Below, in pieces: positions 56,601 through 64,000 of a stretch of 64,000 bases of DNA (position 1 is the stretch's first letter; the number at the start of each line of letters is the position of its first letter). Origin of the DNA: an uncultured Tropicimonas sp. (GTDB lineage: Bacteria > Pseudomonadota > Alphaproteobacteria > Rhodobacterales > Rhodobacteraceae); contig CANMIP010000022.1 in NCBI GenBank assembly GCA_947497945.1, positions 1 through 64,000 on the forward strand, given 5' to 3'. The position numbers and the translations under genes are program-made. The notes below the pieces were generated by a model. That model had not been told where the DNA came from. It ran no database searches and worked only from the letters and a program-made list of their open reading frames with translations.

Positions 56601-57053
56601 CGCCGTGGAACGAGGCTCCGAGGCATCGTCAGCCAGGCTCTCGGAATCCTGGGCTTCCTGGGTCTCATCCTTGCGATCGCGCTTGCGCGAACGGGAACGG
56701 CGCGAGCGGGAGCGGGAGCGGGACTTCTTCGTCTCCTCCGCGTCATCCTCCTCCTCGTCGCGATTCATTTCCTTCTCTTCGGCCAGCAGGGCTTCCCGGT
56801 CCGCGACCGGGATCTGGTAGTAATCCGGATGAATCTCGGAGAAGGCGAGGAAACCGTGCCGGTTCCCGCCGTAATCGACAAACGCCGCCTGGAGCGAGGG
56901 CTCCACACGTGTCACTTTTGCCAGGTAGATATTGCCAGCTAGCTGGCGCTTGTTGACGGTCTCGAAATCGAACTCGTCAACCTTGTTTCCGTCCACCACG
57001 ACAACGCGGGTCTCTTCCGCATGTGTGGCGTCGATAAGCATCTTCTTTGCCAT
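53664..57053 (-). CDS. rne: Ribonuclease E with large acidic S1 insert
   Basis: A 1129-residue endoribonuclease and degradosome scaffold. The S1 domain begins normally (residues 35-85, GNIYLAKVTRVEPSLQAAFV) but is interrupted at about residues 92-455 by a Glu/Ala/Asp-rich low-complexity insert with an Arg-Ser patch, and resumes at YKIQEVIKVRQIMLVQV. The catalytic DNase I-like domain has AIDVNSGRATKEGS and IVIDFIDMEER (metal Asp residues) and the zinc-link CPSCHGTG. The tail from about 870 is acidic with Arg blocks and ends RGWWSVGR. Start at MAKKMLIDATHAEET. Such inserts are known in alphaproteobacterial RNase E; this one is long. Confidence 0.96.
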   Translation of the reverse strand: MAKKMLIDATHAEETRVVVVDGNKVDEFDFETVNKRQLAGNIYLAKVTRVEPSLQAAFVDYGGNRHGFLAFSEIHPDYYQIPVADREALLAEEKEMNRDEEEDDAEETKKSRSRSRSRRSRSRKRDRKDETQEAQDSESLADDASEPRSTAIEGMDVVDLGDESVDPDALASPVEVIEDGEEGAAASADAVEVADETPEETVDAAPADENGAETDASTAQEIAPEGEGADEAAAEVAVAETEEENTEAVEVAEAEQSTEAAAEQEAEGVELEAEVADGNETEPTVRPIAARLEDDPADVVSAEAVEGDESDVDAPEAETSGVTEEASAVQEQSAETEEGVAEASETEGDSEAAENEAIDAEADAEAPEAEAEAGDVTAEDSAAQEAAPEAAVEDTQAEAGAEETGSDESLSEAADAADTPREETGSDDEDEDEDHPGHDIESVAEEDVQEEIRRPRKPRMRRYKIQEVIKVRQIMLVQVVKEERGNKGAALTTYLSLAGRYCVLMPNTARGGGISRKITNASDRKKLKEIASEIDVPEGAGLIIRTAGAKRTKAEVKRDYEYLKRLWEQIRELTLKSIAPAPIYEEGNLIKRSIRDLYNREIDEVIVAGDEGYRVAKDFMKMIMPSHAKNVKPYAEPMPLFARYQVESYLAGMFNPVVQLRSGGYIVIGVTEALVAIDVNSGRATKEGSIEDTALKTNLEAAEEVARQLRLRDLAGLIVIDFIDMEERKNNNAVEKRFKDKLKTDRARIQVGRISGFGLMEMSRQRLRPGMLEATTQPCPSCHGTGLLRSDDSIGLQIIRQLEEEGGRRRSKEVLVKAPVGICNFLMNQKREHIAHIEATYGLSVRIEADPSLVPPDFSIEKFKTATRWVPEPSTPVISIDTSDMPDFEEEEPVVEETPEAVASDEDEGGSKKKRRRRRRRRGGGSEEDQGDETQSAGEESDEAQAEGDDAGSDEAEEAGSDEAQKPGRSRRRRSRRRSKSSEEKSEGEGEANADEASGGAAAAEAEAPAVAEGSEAEEQAPVSEAVETEVASEEAAPVEATVSEEAQAEEVPTEDTPVETAETPEAEEFVPVAEPVAEATEELEPAAEEPVEAAEVEEAKVAMEEVAPEPKPEEPPKPKRRGWWSVGR

Positions 57054-57748
57054 TGATGTCTTTCGCACCCCGGCGGAGCCAGCGTCCGGTCAGGCGCTGG
57101 TGGAGGTCCGGGGTGATATGCTGGGGCGGGAACGGCGGGCATCACAATAGCGGCAGCGGCGCGATCCCGCGCCCTGCCTGCTCTGCCAATATCCAACGCG
57201 CGTTCCATCGCGGTTCTTGTTCTCCGATGCGGCCGTCGCATTTGGATGGCGCACCTATTTCATGGTTCCGCCCGGGATATGCCGCGGGCCTTGGTCAAAA
57301 CCGACCGGTTACGCTGTCCCGACCAAGAGCGGCAAGCGGCCTGCCCTGCCCGGTCCAGTGAAATTTGCAATCGGCCCAAGGACGCTCCATGCGTCCGGAT
57401 AGGCCGGTAATACTGACCATATCGGCAGGTCAGGGGATAATACAATCGGAAAGTGCAGCCCTGGCAAAAGCGACCGAGCTTGCCCGATCGTTTCCTCGCG
57501 CAAAGCTGCGCTATCGCAGATGCGCCTGTTTCCGGCCGCTGACACCACAGTTGATGGAACCTGTCCGGACCTCACGATGGCGCCTTTGCCCGGCCTGCCT
57601 TTACGACCTGGCCACGGCTCCTGGGGGCGCTGCCCCCAAACCCCCGGGATATTTTCGGAAAAAGGAAGACAAGAAAGCCCAGGCTTCTTCCTTTTTCCGG
57701 AAATATCCCCGCCGGAGGCACGATCCGCAGGATCGATTCTGTCCGCGT
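57054..57748. other. Long intergenic region upstream of rne
   Basis: About 695 bases without a credible gene. The left part probably holds the rne promoter and 5' leader, which is autoregulatory in other bacteria. The right part carries a GC hairpin (57623-57628 with 57632-57637) and a long palindrome listed separately. Short open frames here have no family resemblance. Confidence 0.55.
57646..57709. repeat. Long palindromic intergenic repeat
   Basis: Arms of 23 bases (57646-57668 and 57687-57709) are inverted copies with one mismatch, around an 18-base spacer. The arm GGGATATTTTCGGAAAAAGG resembles the GC-box plus GGATATTT-GGAAAAAG palindromes scattered between genes in Rhodobacteraceae genomes. 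It lies 40 bases after the HAD gene stop, so it may also act as its terminator. Confidence 0.75.
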
Positions 57749-58435
57749 TCAGAGCAATCCTGCTGCGGATACGGCCGTCCCCAGATCCGTTGCAAGCTGC
57801 TGGCCCAACTGCGGGAAAACCTGGCCTTCGGGGCGAAGGTCCGGCACCTGCCAGACACGACAGCCGGCCGCGACCGCTGCCGCGACGCCCTTGTCGCTGT
57901 CCTCAAAAGCAAAGCAGGATTTCGCCGTGACGCCGGCACGTTCTGCCCCCAGGACATAGGGCGCCGGGTCCGGCTTGTGCGCGGTCACATCATTGCCGCC
58001 GACCAGGTCACGGAAATGTGGCCAAAGCCCCGCGCGCCCAAGCTGGTCCCGCGCTTTGGTCCCATGTGTCGACGTCACCACGATCATCGGGTATCCGCGC
58101 GCCGAGAGCGCTTCCAGCACTTCGCGGACTCCGGGCTTGACCGGCACTTCCGCCTCGATACGCGCGTCGAAGCCCGCGCTCCAATCTGCCTTGAAACGCT
58201 CCATATCCGCGTCTGGCGCCAGCGCCGCGCCAATCCGCGCGCTGGTCTGCATGCTGCTCGACCCTACCAGTTCCAGGAAAAACCGTTCAGCGCCTGCAAG
58301 CCCGAAGGCCTCGGCCACCTCGACGAAGCTGTCGCGCGCCACCTTCTCGGTGTCGAGCAACAACCCGTCCATGTCGAAGAGCAAAGCGCCGGGCGCCTCC
58401 TCCGTTTCAGAGATAGTCCGACCGTTGGAGACCAT
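57749..58435 (-). CDS. HAD-superfamily hydrolase (phosphatase/beta-phosphoglucomutase-like)
   Basis: A 228-residue HAD protein of the GS1/PGMB subfamily. Motif I is LLFDMDGLLLDTE, motif II is VVTSTHG (Thr or Ser), the Lys of motif III is in AHKPDPAPY, and motif IV is FEDSDKGVAAA. A helical cap lies after motif I. It dephosphorylates a small phospho-metabolite or nucleotide; the substrate is unknown. Its ATG lies inside the 3' end of dctD (29-base overlap in another frame), so the two are probably co-expressed. Confidence 0.92.
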   Translation of the reverse strand: MVSNGRTISETEEAPGALLFDMDGLLLDTEKVARDSFVEVAEAFGLAGAERFFLELVGSSSMQTSARIGAALAPDADMERFKADWSAGFDARIEAEVPVKPGVREVLEALSARGYPMIVVTSTHGTKARDQLGRAGLWPHFRDLVGGNDVTAHKPDPAPYVLGAERAGVTAKSCFAFEDSDKGVAAAVAAGCRVWQVPDLRPEGQVFPQLGQQLATDLGTAVSAAGLL

Positions 58436-59738
58436 ATTTCGCCATCTTCTCGTTTAGGGTCCGCCGCGGCAGGCAGAGTTCGTCCATCACTGCCACGATC
58501 GACCCCTTGTGTCGCCGCATCGTGTTGTCGATCAGCATCCGTTCGAACGCCTCGACATATTCCTTCAACGGCTTGCCTTCCGTCGTCATCACCGGCTCGA
58601 CAGTCTCGCTCTCCGCCATCAACAGCGAGGCGATCGTGCCCGAACCGCGCCGCGATTGCAGCACGGCGCGTTCGGCCACGTTGATCAACTGGCGCACATT
58701 GCCAGGCCAGGGCGCCTGAAGCAGCTGCGCGGCCTCCTGCGCGCCAACCTCGGGCGCCTCACAGCCATATTCCTCGGAAAAGCTCTCCGCGAAACGATTG
58801 AAGAGCTGCAGGATATCTTCGCCCCGCTGGCGCAGCGGCGGCAGCGTGATCCGCATTGCCGCCAGCCGGTAGAACAGATCGGGCCGCAGCGCGTCCTCGC
58901 TCGTCTTACCCTGCTCCTGCAGGTTCGACACCGCGACGATCCGGGTTTCCGCCGGCGCGCCCTGGTCGTTGATGAATGTCAGGAGCCGCGCCTGCAGCGC
59001 TGCGCTCAGCGCCTCGACATCCTCGAGGCAGAGTGTGCCGACCCGTGCCTGTTCTACCAGCGGCAAGATCGCGGCATCCGGGTCGCCATCAAAGAGCTTG
59101 GAGCCCATCTCCTCCTCGGCATAGGCGCCGCATTGCACCAGCACGAAGGGTTTCGAGGCCCGGCTGCCCACCGCATGCAGCGCATGCGCCGCCAGCGTCT
59201 TGCCGGTCCCGGTCTCGCCATCGATCAGAACATGACCATCGGCCTGGCCGAGATCGAGAATATCCTCGCGCAGCCGCTCCATTGCCGGGCTCGCGCCAAT
59301 CAGCTTGTCCATGATCTGGGTGCCGCCCGAGAGATCGCGCCGCAAGGCCCGCGCGTCTAGCGCCAGCCGCCGCTTCTGCGTCGCCTTCTTGGCCAGCTCG
59401 GTCATCTGGTCGGGGTTGAACGGCTTTTCCAGGAAGTCGAACGCACCTACGCGCATCGCCTCCACTGCCATCGGCACATCGCCATGGCCGGTGATGATGA
59501 TCACGGGCAGCGCTGAATCCTGGCTCATCAGGCGCTTCAGAAAGGCCATCCCGTCCATGCCCGGCATGCGCACATCGGAAATCACCACGCCCGGGTAATC
59601 CGACCCGATCCGCTTGAGCGCCTCTTCGGCAGTGGCAAAGCTCTCCGTGTCGAACCCAGACAGCGCGAGCCACTGGCTGATTGACTGCCGCATGTCCTGT
59701 TCGTCATCGACAATCGCGATCTTCATTGCCTTGGCCAT
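58407..59738 (-). CDS. dctD: C4-dicarboxylate response regulator DctD, GAFTGA-less NtrC-type
   Basis: A 443-residue regulator. The receiver domain has Asp11/12 and phospho-site Asp56 (VISDVRMPGMDG). The AAA+ domain has Walker A GETGTGKT and a Walker B variant (GTLCLEDVEALS), with LRPDLFYRLAAM and WPGNVRQLI, and a Fis-type HTH closes it (LCLPRRTLNEKMAKYG). The GAFTGA loop, needed to contact sigma-54, is absent: after EMGSKLFDGD the sequence goes to AAILPLVEQARVGTLCLED. It probably does not act through sigma-54. Start at 59738 with AAGGAGGG upstream. It pairs with dctB, 31 bases upstream. Confidence 0.9.
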   Translation of the reverse strand: MAKAMKIAIVDDEQDMRQSISQWLALSGFDTESFATAEEALKRIGSDYPGVVISDVRMPGMDGMAFLKRLMSQDSALPVIIITGHGDVPMAVEAMRVGAFDFLEKPFNPDQMTELAKKATQKRRLALDARALRRDLSGGTQIMDKLIGASPAMERLREDILDLGQADGHVLIDGETGTGKTLAAHALHAVGSRASKPFVLVQCGAYAEEEMGSKLFDGDPDAAILPLVEQARVGTLCLEDVEALSAALQARLLTFINDQGAPAETRIVAVSNLQEQGKTSEDALRPDLFYRLAAMRITLPPLRQRGEDILQLFNRFAESFSEEYGCEAPEVGAQEAAQLLQAPWPGNVRQLINVAERAVLQSRRGSGTIASLLMAESETVEPVMTTEGKPLKEYVEAFERMLIDNTMRRHKGSIVAVMDELCLPRRTLNEKMAKYGLQRSDYL

Positions 59739-59769
59739 GGTGAACCCTCCTTGAGCCCTGCTCTCTGGC

Positions 59770-61527
59770 TCATTCCGCCGCCTCCCTGTTCTCCGACAGG
59801 ATCGGAAGCTGCACTTCAAAAACCGCGCCGCCCTCGGGCGCATTGCGCGCCGTCAGGCGCCCACCGAAATCGGCCACGATGCCGGAGGAGATGGCCAGGC
59901 CGAGCCCGACGCCGTCCCCTGGCTGCTTTGTGGTGTAGAAGGGCTCGAAGAGCGAGTCGAGATCGGCAATTCCGTGCCCATTGTCGCGCACACTCAGCGT
60001 CGCCGTCGCTCCGGCCGACAGGATCAGCTCGATCTGCGGCTCGGGCGACGTCTTCGTCGCGTCGATGGCATTGCGGAACAGGTTGATGAAAACCTGCTCC
60101 AGCCGCAACCTGTCGGCGAGCACCATCACCGGCTCGGCCGGCATGGTCCGCGAAATCGCCACGCGCCGGCTCTTGAGCTGCGGCTCCATCATCGACAGCG
60201 CGCCCGAAACCGCCTCGCGCACATCGAGCGGCTCGAAGGCCTCTTCGCCCTTGCGGGCATAGGATTTGAGCTGTCGCGTGATCGCGCCCATGCGTCCGAT
60301 CAGGTCGTCGATGCGCTGGAAGGAGCTGAGCGCTTCCTCGTTCCGGCGCCGCTGCAACAGGAGCCGCGCACCGGCGAGATAGGTCTTCATCGCGGCCAGC
60401 GGCTGGTTCAGCTCGTGGCTGACCGAGGCCGACATCTCGCCGAGCGCCGCCAGCTTCGAGCTCTGCGCCAGCGTCTGCTCGGCCACTTCGAGATTCTTCT
60501 CCGCCCGTTCCCGCTCCGCGATCTCGCGCTGCAGGCGCTGGTTCAGAATCCGCAATTCCTGCGATTCCCGCTGGAAGAGCCGCGAGCGCGACTGCGCCTT
60601 GCGCGACATGAAATAGAAGGCGGCCGCCAGCAGCAGCGCAAAGCCCATGATCTCCAGCGCCAACACGCCGTTCACATTCGCGCGTACCGAGGAATAGGTG
60701 GTGAAGCCGACGATCCGCCAGCCCTGGAACGGAATCCGCGCCTCAGAGCGCATCACCGCCTCGCCGAGGATATAGGCATCCGGCATGGTCAGCGACCAGT
60801 CGGTCGTGGCATGCAGGGCGCGCGCGATGGCTGACGGCGCCGATTGTGCCGCCAGCGCCTCCTCGACCGTCCGCCCGCGCCAGCGCGGCTCGGTGGCAAG
60901 GATGATCTCGCCCTCGCTGTCGGTCACCATGACCGCATCGGCAATGCCCGCCCAGGCGTCTTCGAACTTGCGCAGGTCGACCTCGACCACGATCGCCCCG
61001 ATCGGCTCCCGATCGGACGTGATCTTGCGCGAATAGGTGAATTCCTTGGCGCCGGTATCCAGCTCGACCACCGAGAAGACCGTGTCATTGGCGCGGATCG
61101 CGTCGATGAAATAGGGGTTCGCCCGGTGCTGCGACCCGATCAGGCTGCGATCCGTCGCCGCAACAACCCGCCCATCCGCATCCAGCAGCATGAGCGAGGC
61201 AGCGCCGATCTCGTCCTTGAAGGAAATGAGGCGCTGCGAGCTCTGGGCAAAATCGGCCGAGTTGAGGGCACCGATCAGCGCCGGGTCCTGTGCGAGCAAC
61301 AGCGGCACGACGGATGTCCGCTGCAATTCGCTGATGACATTGCCGGAATAAAGCGTCAGGCGAAGCTCGGCGCGATTGCGCGTGGTCTCGGTGAAACGGT
61401 CCGAAAGCCAGAGATTGGTGACATAGAGCGTCACGCCCGCAGCCGCGAGGATAAGCGCCACCACGACGCGCAAACGCCAGGGCGTGCGCTCTTCGACCGT
61501 TTCGGCTGGGGGCAAGGTCACGGGCAT
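59770..61527 (-). CDS. dctB: C4-dicarboxylate sensor histidine kinase DctB
   Basis: A 585-residue membrane kinase. TM1 is at about residues 19-41, followed by a periplasmic double-PDC sensor region (about 45-280; DADGRVVAATDRSLIGSQHR and SEGEIILATEPRWRG) and TM2 at about 288-308. A coiled linker leads to HisKA (LGEMSASVSHELNQPLAAMK with the His) and HATPase (NLFRNAIDAT; DNGHGI; GDGVGLGLAIS). It senses external C4-dicarboxylates such as succinate. The dct transporter genes are not in the window. Confidence 0.92.
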   Translation of the reverse strand: MPVTLPPAETVEERTPWRLRVVVALILAAAGVTLYVTNLWLSDRFTETTRNRAELRLTLYSGNVISELQRTSVVPLLLAQDPALIGALNSADFAQSSQRLISFKDEIGAASLMLLDADGRVVAATDRSLIGSQHRANPYFIDAIRANDTVFSVVELDTGAKEFTYSRKITSDREPIGAIVVEVDLRKFEDAWAGIADAVMVTDSEGEIILATEPRWRGRTVEEALAAQSAPSAIARALHATTDWSLTMPDAYILGEAVMRSEARIPFQGWRIVGFTTYSSVRANVNGVLALEIMGFALLLAAAFYFMSRKAQSRSRLFQRESQELRILNQRLQREIAERERAEKNLEVAEQTLAQSSKLAALGEMSASVSHELNQPLAAMKTYLAGARLLLQRRRNEEALSSFQRIDDLIGRMGAITRQLKSYARKGEEAFEPLDVREAVSGALSMMEPQLKSRRVAISRTMPAEPVMVLADRLRLEQVFINLFRNAIDATKTSPEPQIELILSAGATATLSVRDNGHGIADLDSLFEPFYTTKQPGDGVGLGLAISSGIVADFGGRLTARNAPEGGAVFEVQLPILSENREAAE

Positions 61528-61723
61528 GGCGCAAATCTAGGCGATACAAGGCTGAAACCCAAGGGCCGTTGCGACAGGCAAACAGCGTTTCCGGTCGGGA
61601 GTCGCGCCGGTTGGCGAGCTTTCGCCATCCCTTCCCCTTCCGTGACGGCACCCGGACTCGTCGGCGCGGCGCGGGTGGCCCAGCTCCGAAACGGTTCGAA
61701 AAAGCGGCCGGGCGTGTCGGCCC

Positions 61724-62278
61724 CTATTGGGCGGCGGCTTCCGCGAGCGCCGGGCGAATGGTCTTTTCCAGCACAGAACTGGTGATCGGCCCGGCAAACC
61801 GGGTGACGATCCGGCCGCTGCCGTCAATCACGAAGGTCTCGGGCACGCCGTACACCCCCCAGTCCAGCCCGGTGCGCCCGCTCCGGTCGGAGCCGGCCAG
61901 GCTGTAGGGATCGCCCAGCCCGGCGAGAAAGGCCATGCCCTTGGCTTCCTGGTCCTTGTAGTTGATGCCGTGGATCGCCACGCCCTCGGCAGCGAGATCC
62001 ATCAGCTGCGGATGCTCGGCCCGGCAGGGCGCGCACCAGCTCGCCCAGAAATTCACCAGCTTGACGCCGCCTTCCTGCAGCGCCGCATCGGTCAGCATCT
62101 CCTTGTCGGAAAAGGCCTCCAGCTGCATTGCCGGCGCCGCCTGCCCCTTGAGTGCGCTCGGCAGTGCGTCCGGATTCTCGCGTTGCATGCCGAAAAAGAA
62201 CAGCGCCGCCACGCCGAGAAAGATCAGCGGCGGCAGGATCATCATGAAGGAAACGCGTTTGCCCGCCTTGTCAGCCAT
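61724..62278 (-). CDS. ccmG: Thiol:disulfide oxidoreductase CcmG/DsbE
   Basis: A 184-residue membrane-anchored thioredoxin. TM anchor at about residues 10-29, CcmG N-terminal motif LPSALKGQAAPA, active site WCAPC in NFWASWCAPCRAEHP, and the cis-Pro segment YGVPETFVID. It reduces apocytochrome c haem-site cysteines in the periplasm. It overlaps ccmD by 8 bases. Last gene of the ccm operon. Confidence 0.95.
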   Translation of the reverse strand: MADKAGKRVSFMMILPPLIFLGVAALFFFGMQRENPDALPSALKGQAAPAMQLEAFSDKEMLTDAALQEGGVKLVNFWASWCAPCRAEHPQLMDLAAEGVAIHGINYKDQEAKGMAFLAGLGDPYSLAGSDRSGRTGLDWGVYGVPETFVIDGSGRIVTRFAGPITSSVLEKTIRPALAEAAAQ

Positions 62279-62453
62279 TCGTCTCTTGTCCTCCGGCCTT
62301 CCTTGCCTGCCGGGCTTCCTCGACCGCCCGCAGCGCGGCTTTGGTCTTCGCAGATTGCCGCAGCGAAATCACCAGCAAACCGACCATCAACGCAATCGTG
62401 ACCGCATAGGCCGAGAGCACCTCTGCGGCGTATTTTCCAAGATCCGGCATCAT
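62271..62453 (-). CDS. ccmD: Haem exporter protein CcmD
   Basis: A 60-residue protein with one membrane helix (residues about 12-31) preceded by MMPDLGKYAAEVLSAY and followed by a basic, helical tail. Small proteins like this hold CcmE to the CcmABC complex. The ATG at 62453 overlaps the ccmC stop (ATGA). Confidence 0.88.
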   Translation of the reverse strand: MMPDLGKYAAEVLSAYAVTIALMVGLLVISLRQSAKTKAALRAVEEARQARKAGGQETNG

Positions 62454-63202
62454 GTCATCCGCTCCCGCGCCTGCAGCGCCCGCATCCGTCGAGCCCGCAC
62501 TTCCGTCCGTGTCCGCACAAGGATCAGCAGCACGAAGAAGCCGACAAACCCGGCAAGGCAGAGCAGAAGCGGCCAGTAGAACACGTCCGAGACATTCTCC
62601 TCCTTGTCCAGCGAGAGCGACGCACCCTGGTGCAGACCCTGGTTCCAGAAGACCAGCGCATAGCGCGACAGCACCGCGAAGACGGAGCCGACAATGCACA
62701 GGACGGAGGTCAGCTCCGCGGCGGTGTCGTCATTCTCGATTGCCGCCCAGAGCGCCATGTAGCCGAGATAGAAGAGAAACAGCACCAGGAAGGAGGTCAG
62801 CCGGGGATCCCAGGCCCACCAGGTCCCCCACATCGGCTGGCCCCAGATCGCCCCGGTGGCCAGCGCGATCAGCGTCATCGTGGCCCCCACGGGCGCGGCC
62901 GCCTTGGCCGCCAGCGCAGAGACATGGTGCCGCCGGATCAGCCAGATGAGGGAGGCGACCAGCATCATCAGCCAGGCATTGATCGCCACCATTGCCGAAG
63001 GCACATGGATATAGATGATCTTCACCGTCGATCCCTGCCGGTAATCGTCGGGCGTGAAGAAGAATCCCCAGACCAGCCCGATGACCAGCGCGGCGACCGT
63101 CCCGGCCGCCACGAAAGGCAGCAGGAAGCCGGAAAAGGCCATGAAACGGCGGGGATTGGCGTATTCCCAAAGCGAGGTGGGTCGTGGCAAACGTTCAGAC
63201 AT
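62450..63202 (-). CDS. ccmC: Haem exporter protein CcmC
   Basis: A 250-residue six-helix membrane protein that loads haem onto CcmE. The tryptophan-rich motif WGQPMWGTWWAWDPRLTS lies in a periplasmic loop, flanked by conserved His residues (IYIHVPSAMVAIN; NQGLHQGAS). It lies 55 bases after ccmB and is coupled to ccmD. Confidence 0.96.
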   Translation of the reverse strand: MSERLPRPTSLWEYANPRRFMAFSGFLLPFVAAGTVAALVIGLVWGFFFTPDDYRQGSTVKIIYIHVPSAMVAINAWLMMLVASLIWLIRRHHVSALAAKAAAPVGATMTLIALATGAIWGQPMWGTWWAWDPRLTSFLVLFLFYLGYMALWAAIENDDTAAELTSVLCIVGSVFAVLSRYALVFWNQGLHQGASLSLDKEENVSDVFYWPLLLCLAGFVGFFVLLILVRTRTEVRARRMRALQARERMT

Positions 63203-63257
63203 GGCGGGAGCCTATTGCTTCCTTGTTAGCGGCTCAACAGCCGCGCGGTGCTCATAA

Positions 63258-63914
63258 TCAGCGCAGGTTGATGCGGATTGCCGCAGCCGAGGCGAAAGGC
63301 AGCAGCGCCACCGTCGCCAGCGTGATTCCGGCCAGCAGCGCCAGCGGGGTCTCGAAGGCCATGCCTTCCGCCCCCCGCCGCGCAACCTCGGCACCGAAAA
63401 TCAATGTCGGCACATAAAGCGGCAACACGATCAGCGAGAGCAGCAAGCCGCCCCGCTTCAACCCGACCGTGAGCGCCGCCCCGAACGTGCCGACCACCGA
63501 AAGCGCCGGCGTCCCGATCGCCAGCGAGATCGTCAACCAGAGGAATCCCTCCGGCGGCAGGTTCAGCAACACGCCGAATGCCGGCGCGGCCAGGGTCAGC
63601 GGCAGCCCGGTGGTCAGCCAATGCGCCAGCGCCTTGATGGTCGCGACCCCCTCCATCGGGATCGGCGCCGTCGCCAGCAGCTCCAGCGCGCCATCCTCGT
63701 AATCCAGCGCCAGGATCCGGTCGAGCGAGAGCAGGCAGGACAGGAGCGCCCCCAGCCAGAGGATACCGGCGGCAATGGTCGACAGCGTGGCCGAGTTCGG
63801 CCCGACCGCGAAGGGCGTCAACGTCACCACGATGAGGAAGAAGGCAAGCGCCAGCCCGAAGCCCCCGCCCGCGCGCACCGACAGCGCAAGATCCCGTTTC
63901 AACAGCGCAATCAC
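63258..63914 (-). CDS. ccmB: Haem exporter protein CcmB
   Basis: A 218-residue membrane subunit of the CcmABC ABC transporter. It has LKRDLALSVRAGGG at the N-terminus, GALLSCLLSLDRILALDYED, and VLPLYVPTLIFGAEVARRG in the fourth helix pair. The start is GTG at 63914, which overlaps the ccmA stop as GTGA. Confidence 0.95.
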   Translation of the reverse strand: MIALLKRDLALSVRAGGGFGLALAFFLIVVTLTPFAVGPNSATLSTIAAGILWLGALLSCLLSLDRILALDYEDGALELLATAPIPMEGVATIKALAHWLTTGLPLTLAAPAFGVLLNLPPEGFLWLTISLAIGTPALSVVGTFGAALTVGLKRGGLLLSLIVLPLYVPTLIFGAEVARRGAEGMAFETPLALLAGITLATVALLPFASAAAIRINLR

Positions 63915-64000
63915 AGGAAAGCCTCGTGGAAATCTTCATGGTGATCCTCAGGCGCTTCCGCCTTGAAGGGTCCGAGCTGCAGGACCTCGCCCTCCAGCCC
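63911..64000 (-). CDS. ccmA: Haem exporter ATPase CcmA, C-terminal fragment
   Basis: The last 29 residues of a gene that continues past the right edge: LEGEVLQLGPFKAEAPE, then an acidic His-containing end FHEAFL and TGA at 63911-63913. No ATPase motif lies in this part. Identification rests on its overlap with ccmB in the universal ccmA-ccmB order and on the typical C-terminus. Confidence 0.8.
   Translation of the reverse strand, partial: GLEGEVLQLGPFKAEAPEDHHEDFHEAFL

Noticed and set aside
55798-56820. A Ser/Ala-rich 340-codon frame opposite rne that looks like a repeat protein
   Set aside because: It is the reverse complement of the Glu/Ala codons of the RNase E acidic insert; no ribosome site or family support.
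57365-58684. A 439-codon plus-strand frame upstream of and across the HAD gene
   Set aside because: It is antisense to the HAD gene and the dctD 3' end, and its first part crosses the palindromic repeat; no family match.

Overview
The window looks like a chromosomal segment of an alphaproteobacterium of the Rhodobacterales (Rhodobacteraceae/Roseobacter type). The reasons are the high G+C, the birA-coaX-rnj block, the ccmABCDG block, an RNase E with a very large acidic insert in its S1 region, a complete aglEFGAK-type alpha-glucoside operon, the Caulobacter/roseobacter-like che operon, and many ATGA stop/start overlaps. No rRNA, tRNA, CRISPR array, replication origin or integrase gene was found.

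Layout. 0.4-3.8 kb: an Ada-zinc-knuckle-like unknown protein, an ExoD membrane protein, a RhlE-type DEAD-box helicase and a single-domain BLUF blue-light sensor. 3.8-7.1 kb (minus): birA-coaX-rnj. 7.4-13.8 kb (minus): a secreted diheme cytochrome c, then a ribose-type sugar ABC importer (binding protein, double ATPase, two permeases) ending in an SMP-30 lactonase. 14.1-16.0 kb (plus): a GAF-histidine kinase and LuxR-like regulator pair, divergent from the importer and probably its regulator. 16-24.7 kb: housekeeping genes (GT87-like membrane protein, DUF1992 protein, SlyD-like FKBP, xthA, YqaA/DedA protein with dsbB, lytic transglycosylase, ssb, tex). 25-28.4 kb: a small sugar-acid locus (GntR regulator, Gfo/Idh/MocA dehydrogenase, D-mannonate dehydratase).

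28.4-30.4 kb is accessory. It holds a decayed RNA ligase, a secreted orphan protein, and two 119-bp direct repeats of the guaB 3' end that bracket the orphan, which is the footprint of an element inserted at guaB. guaB, a SHOCT protein and an HpcH/HpaI aldolase follow. 34-44.1 kb is one carbohydrate system: aglEFGAK (minus) faces lacI-type aglR, a GH1 beta-glucosidase and glucokinase (plus), with two matching LacI-type operators between them. Imported alpha- and beta-glucosides would be hydrolysed to glucose and phosphorylated.

44.2-48.9 kb is a chemotaxis operon (STAS, cheY, cheA, cheW, cheR, cheY) without cheB or cheD. Its G+C falls steeply toward two dead IS5-family elements at 49.1-51.1 kb, one of which carries a 7-bp repeat expanded to seven copies. 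51.2-57.1 kb (minus): rplM-rpsI, a DUF2157 membrane protein and rne. 57.6-64 kb (minus): a long palindromic repeat, a HAD phosphatase, dctBD (DctD has lost the sigma-54 contact loop), and the cytochrome c maturation genes ccmG, D, C, B and the end of ccmA.

I did not find a clearly new multi-gene system. The best leads are the guaB-flanked island with its RNA-ligase remnant, the DctD lacking GAFTGA, the truncated che operon with its base-composition gradient, the Ada-like zinc protein, and the uronate locus without a classical UxuB.
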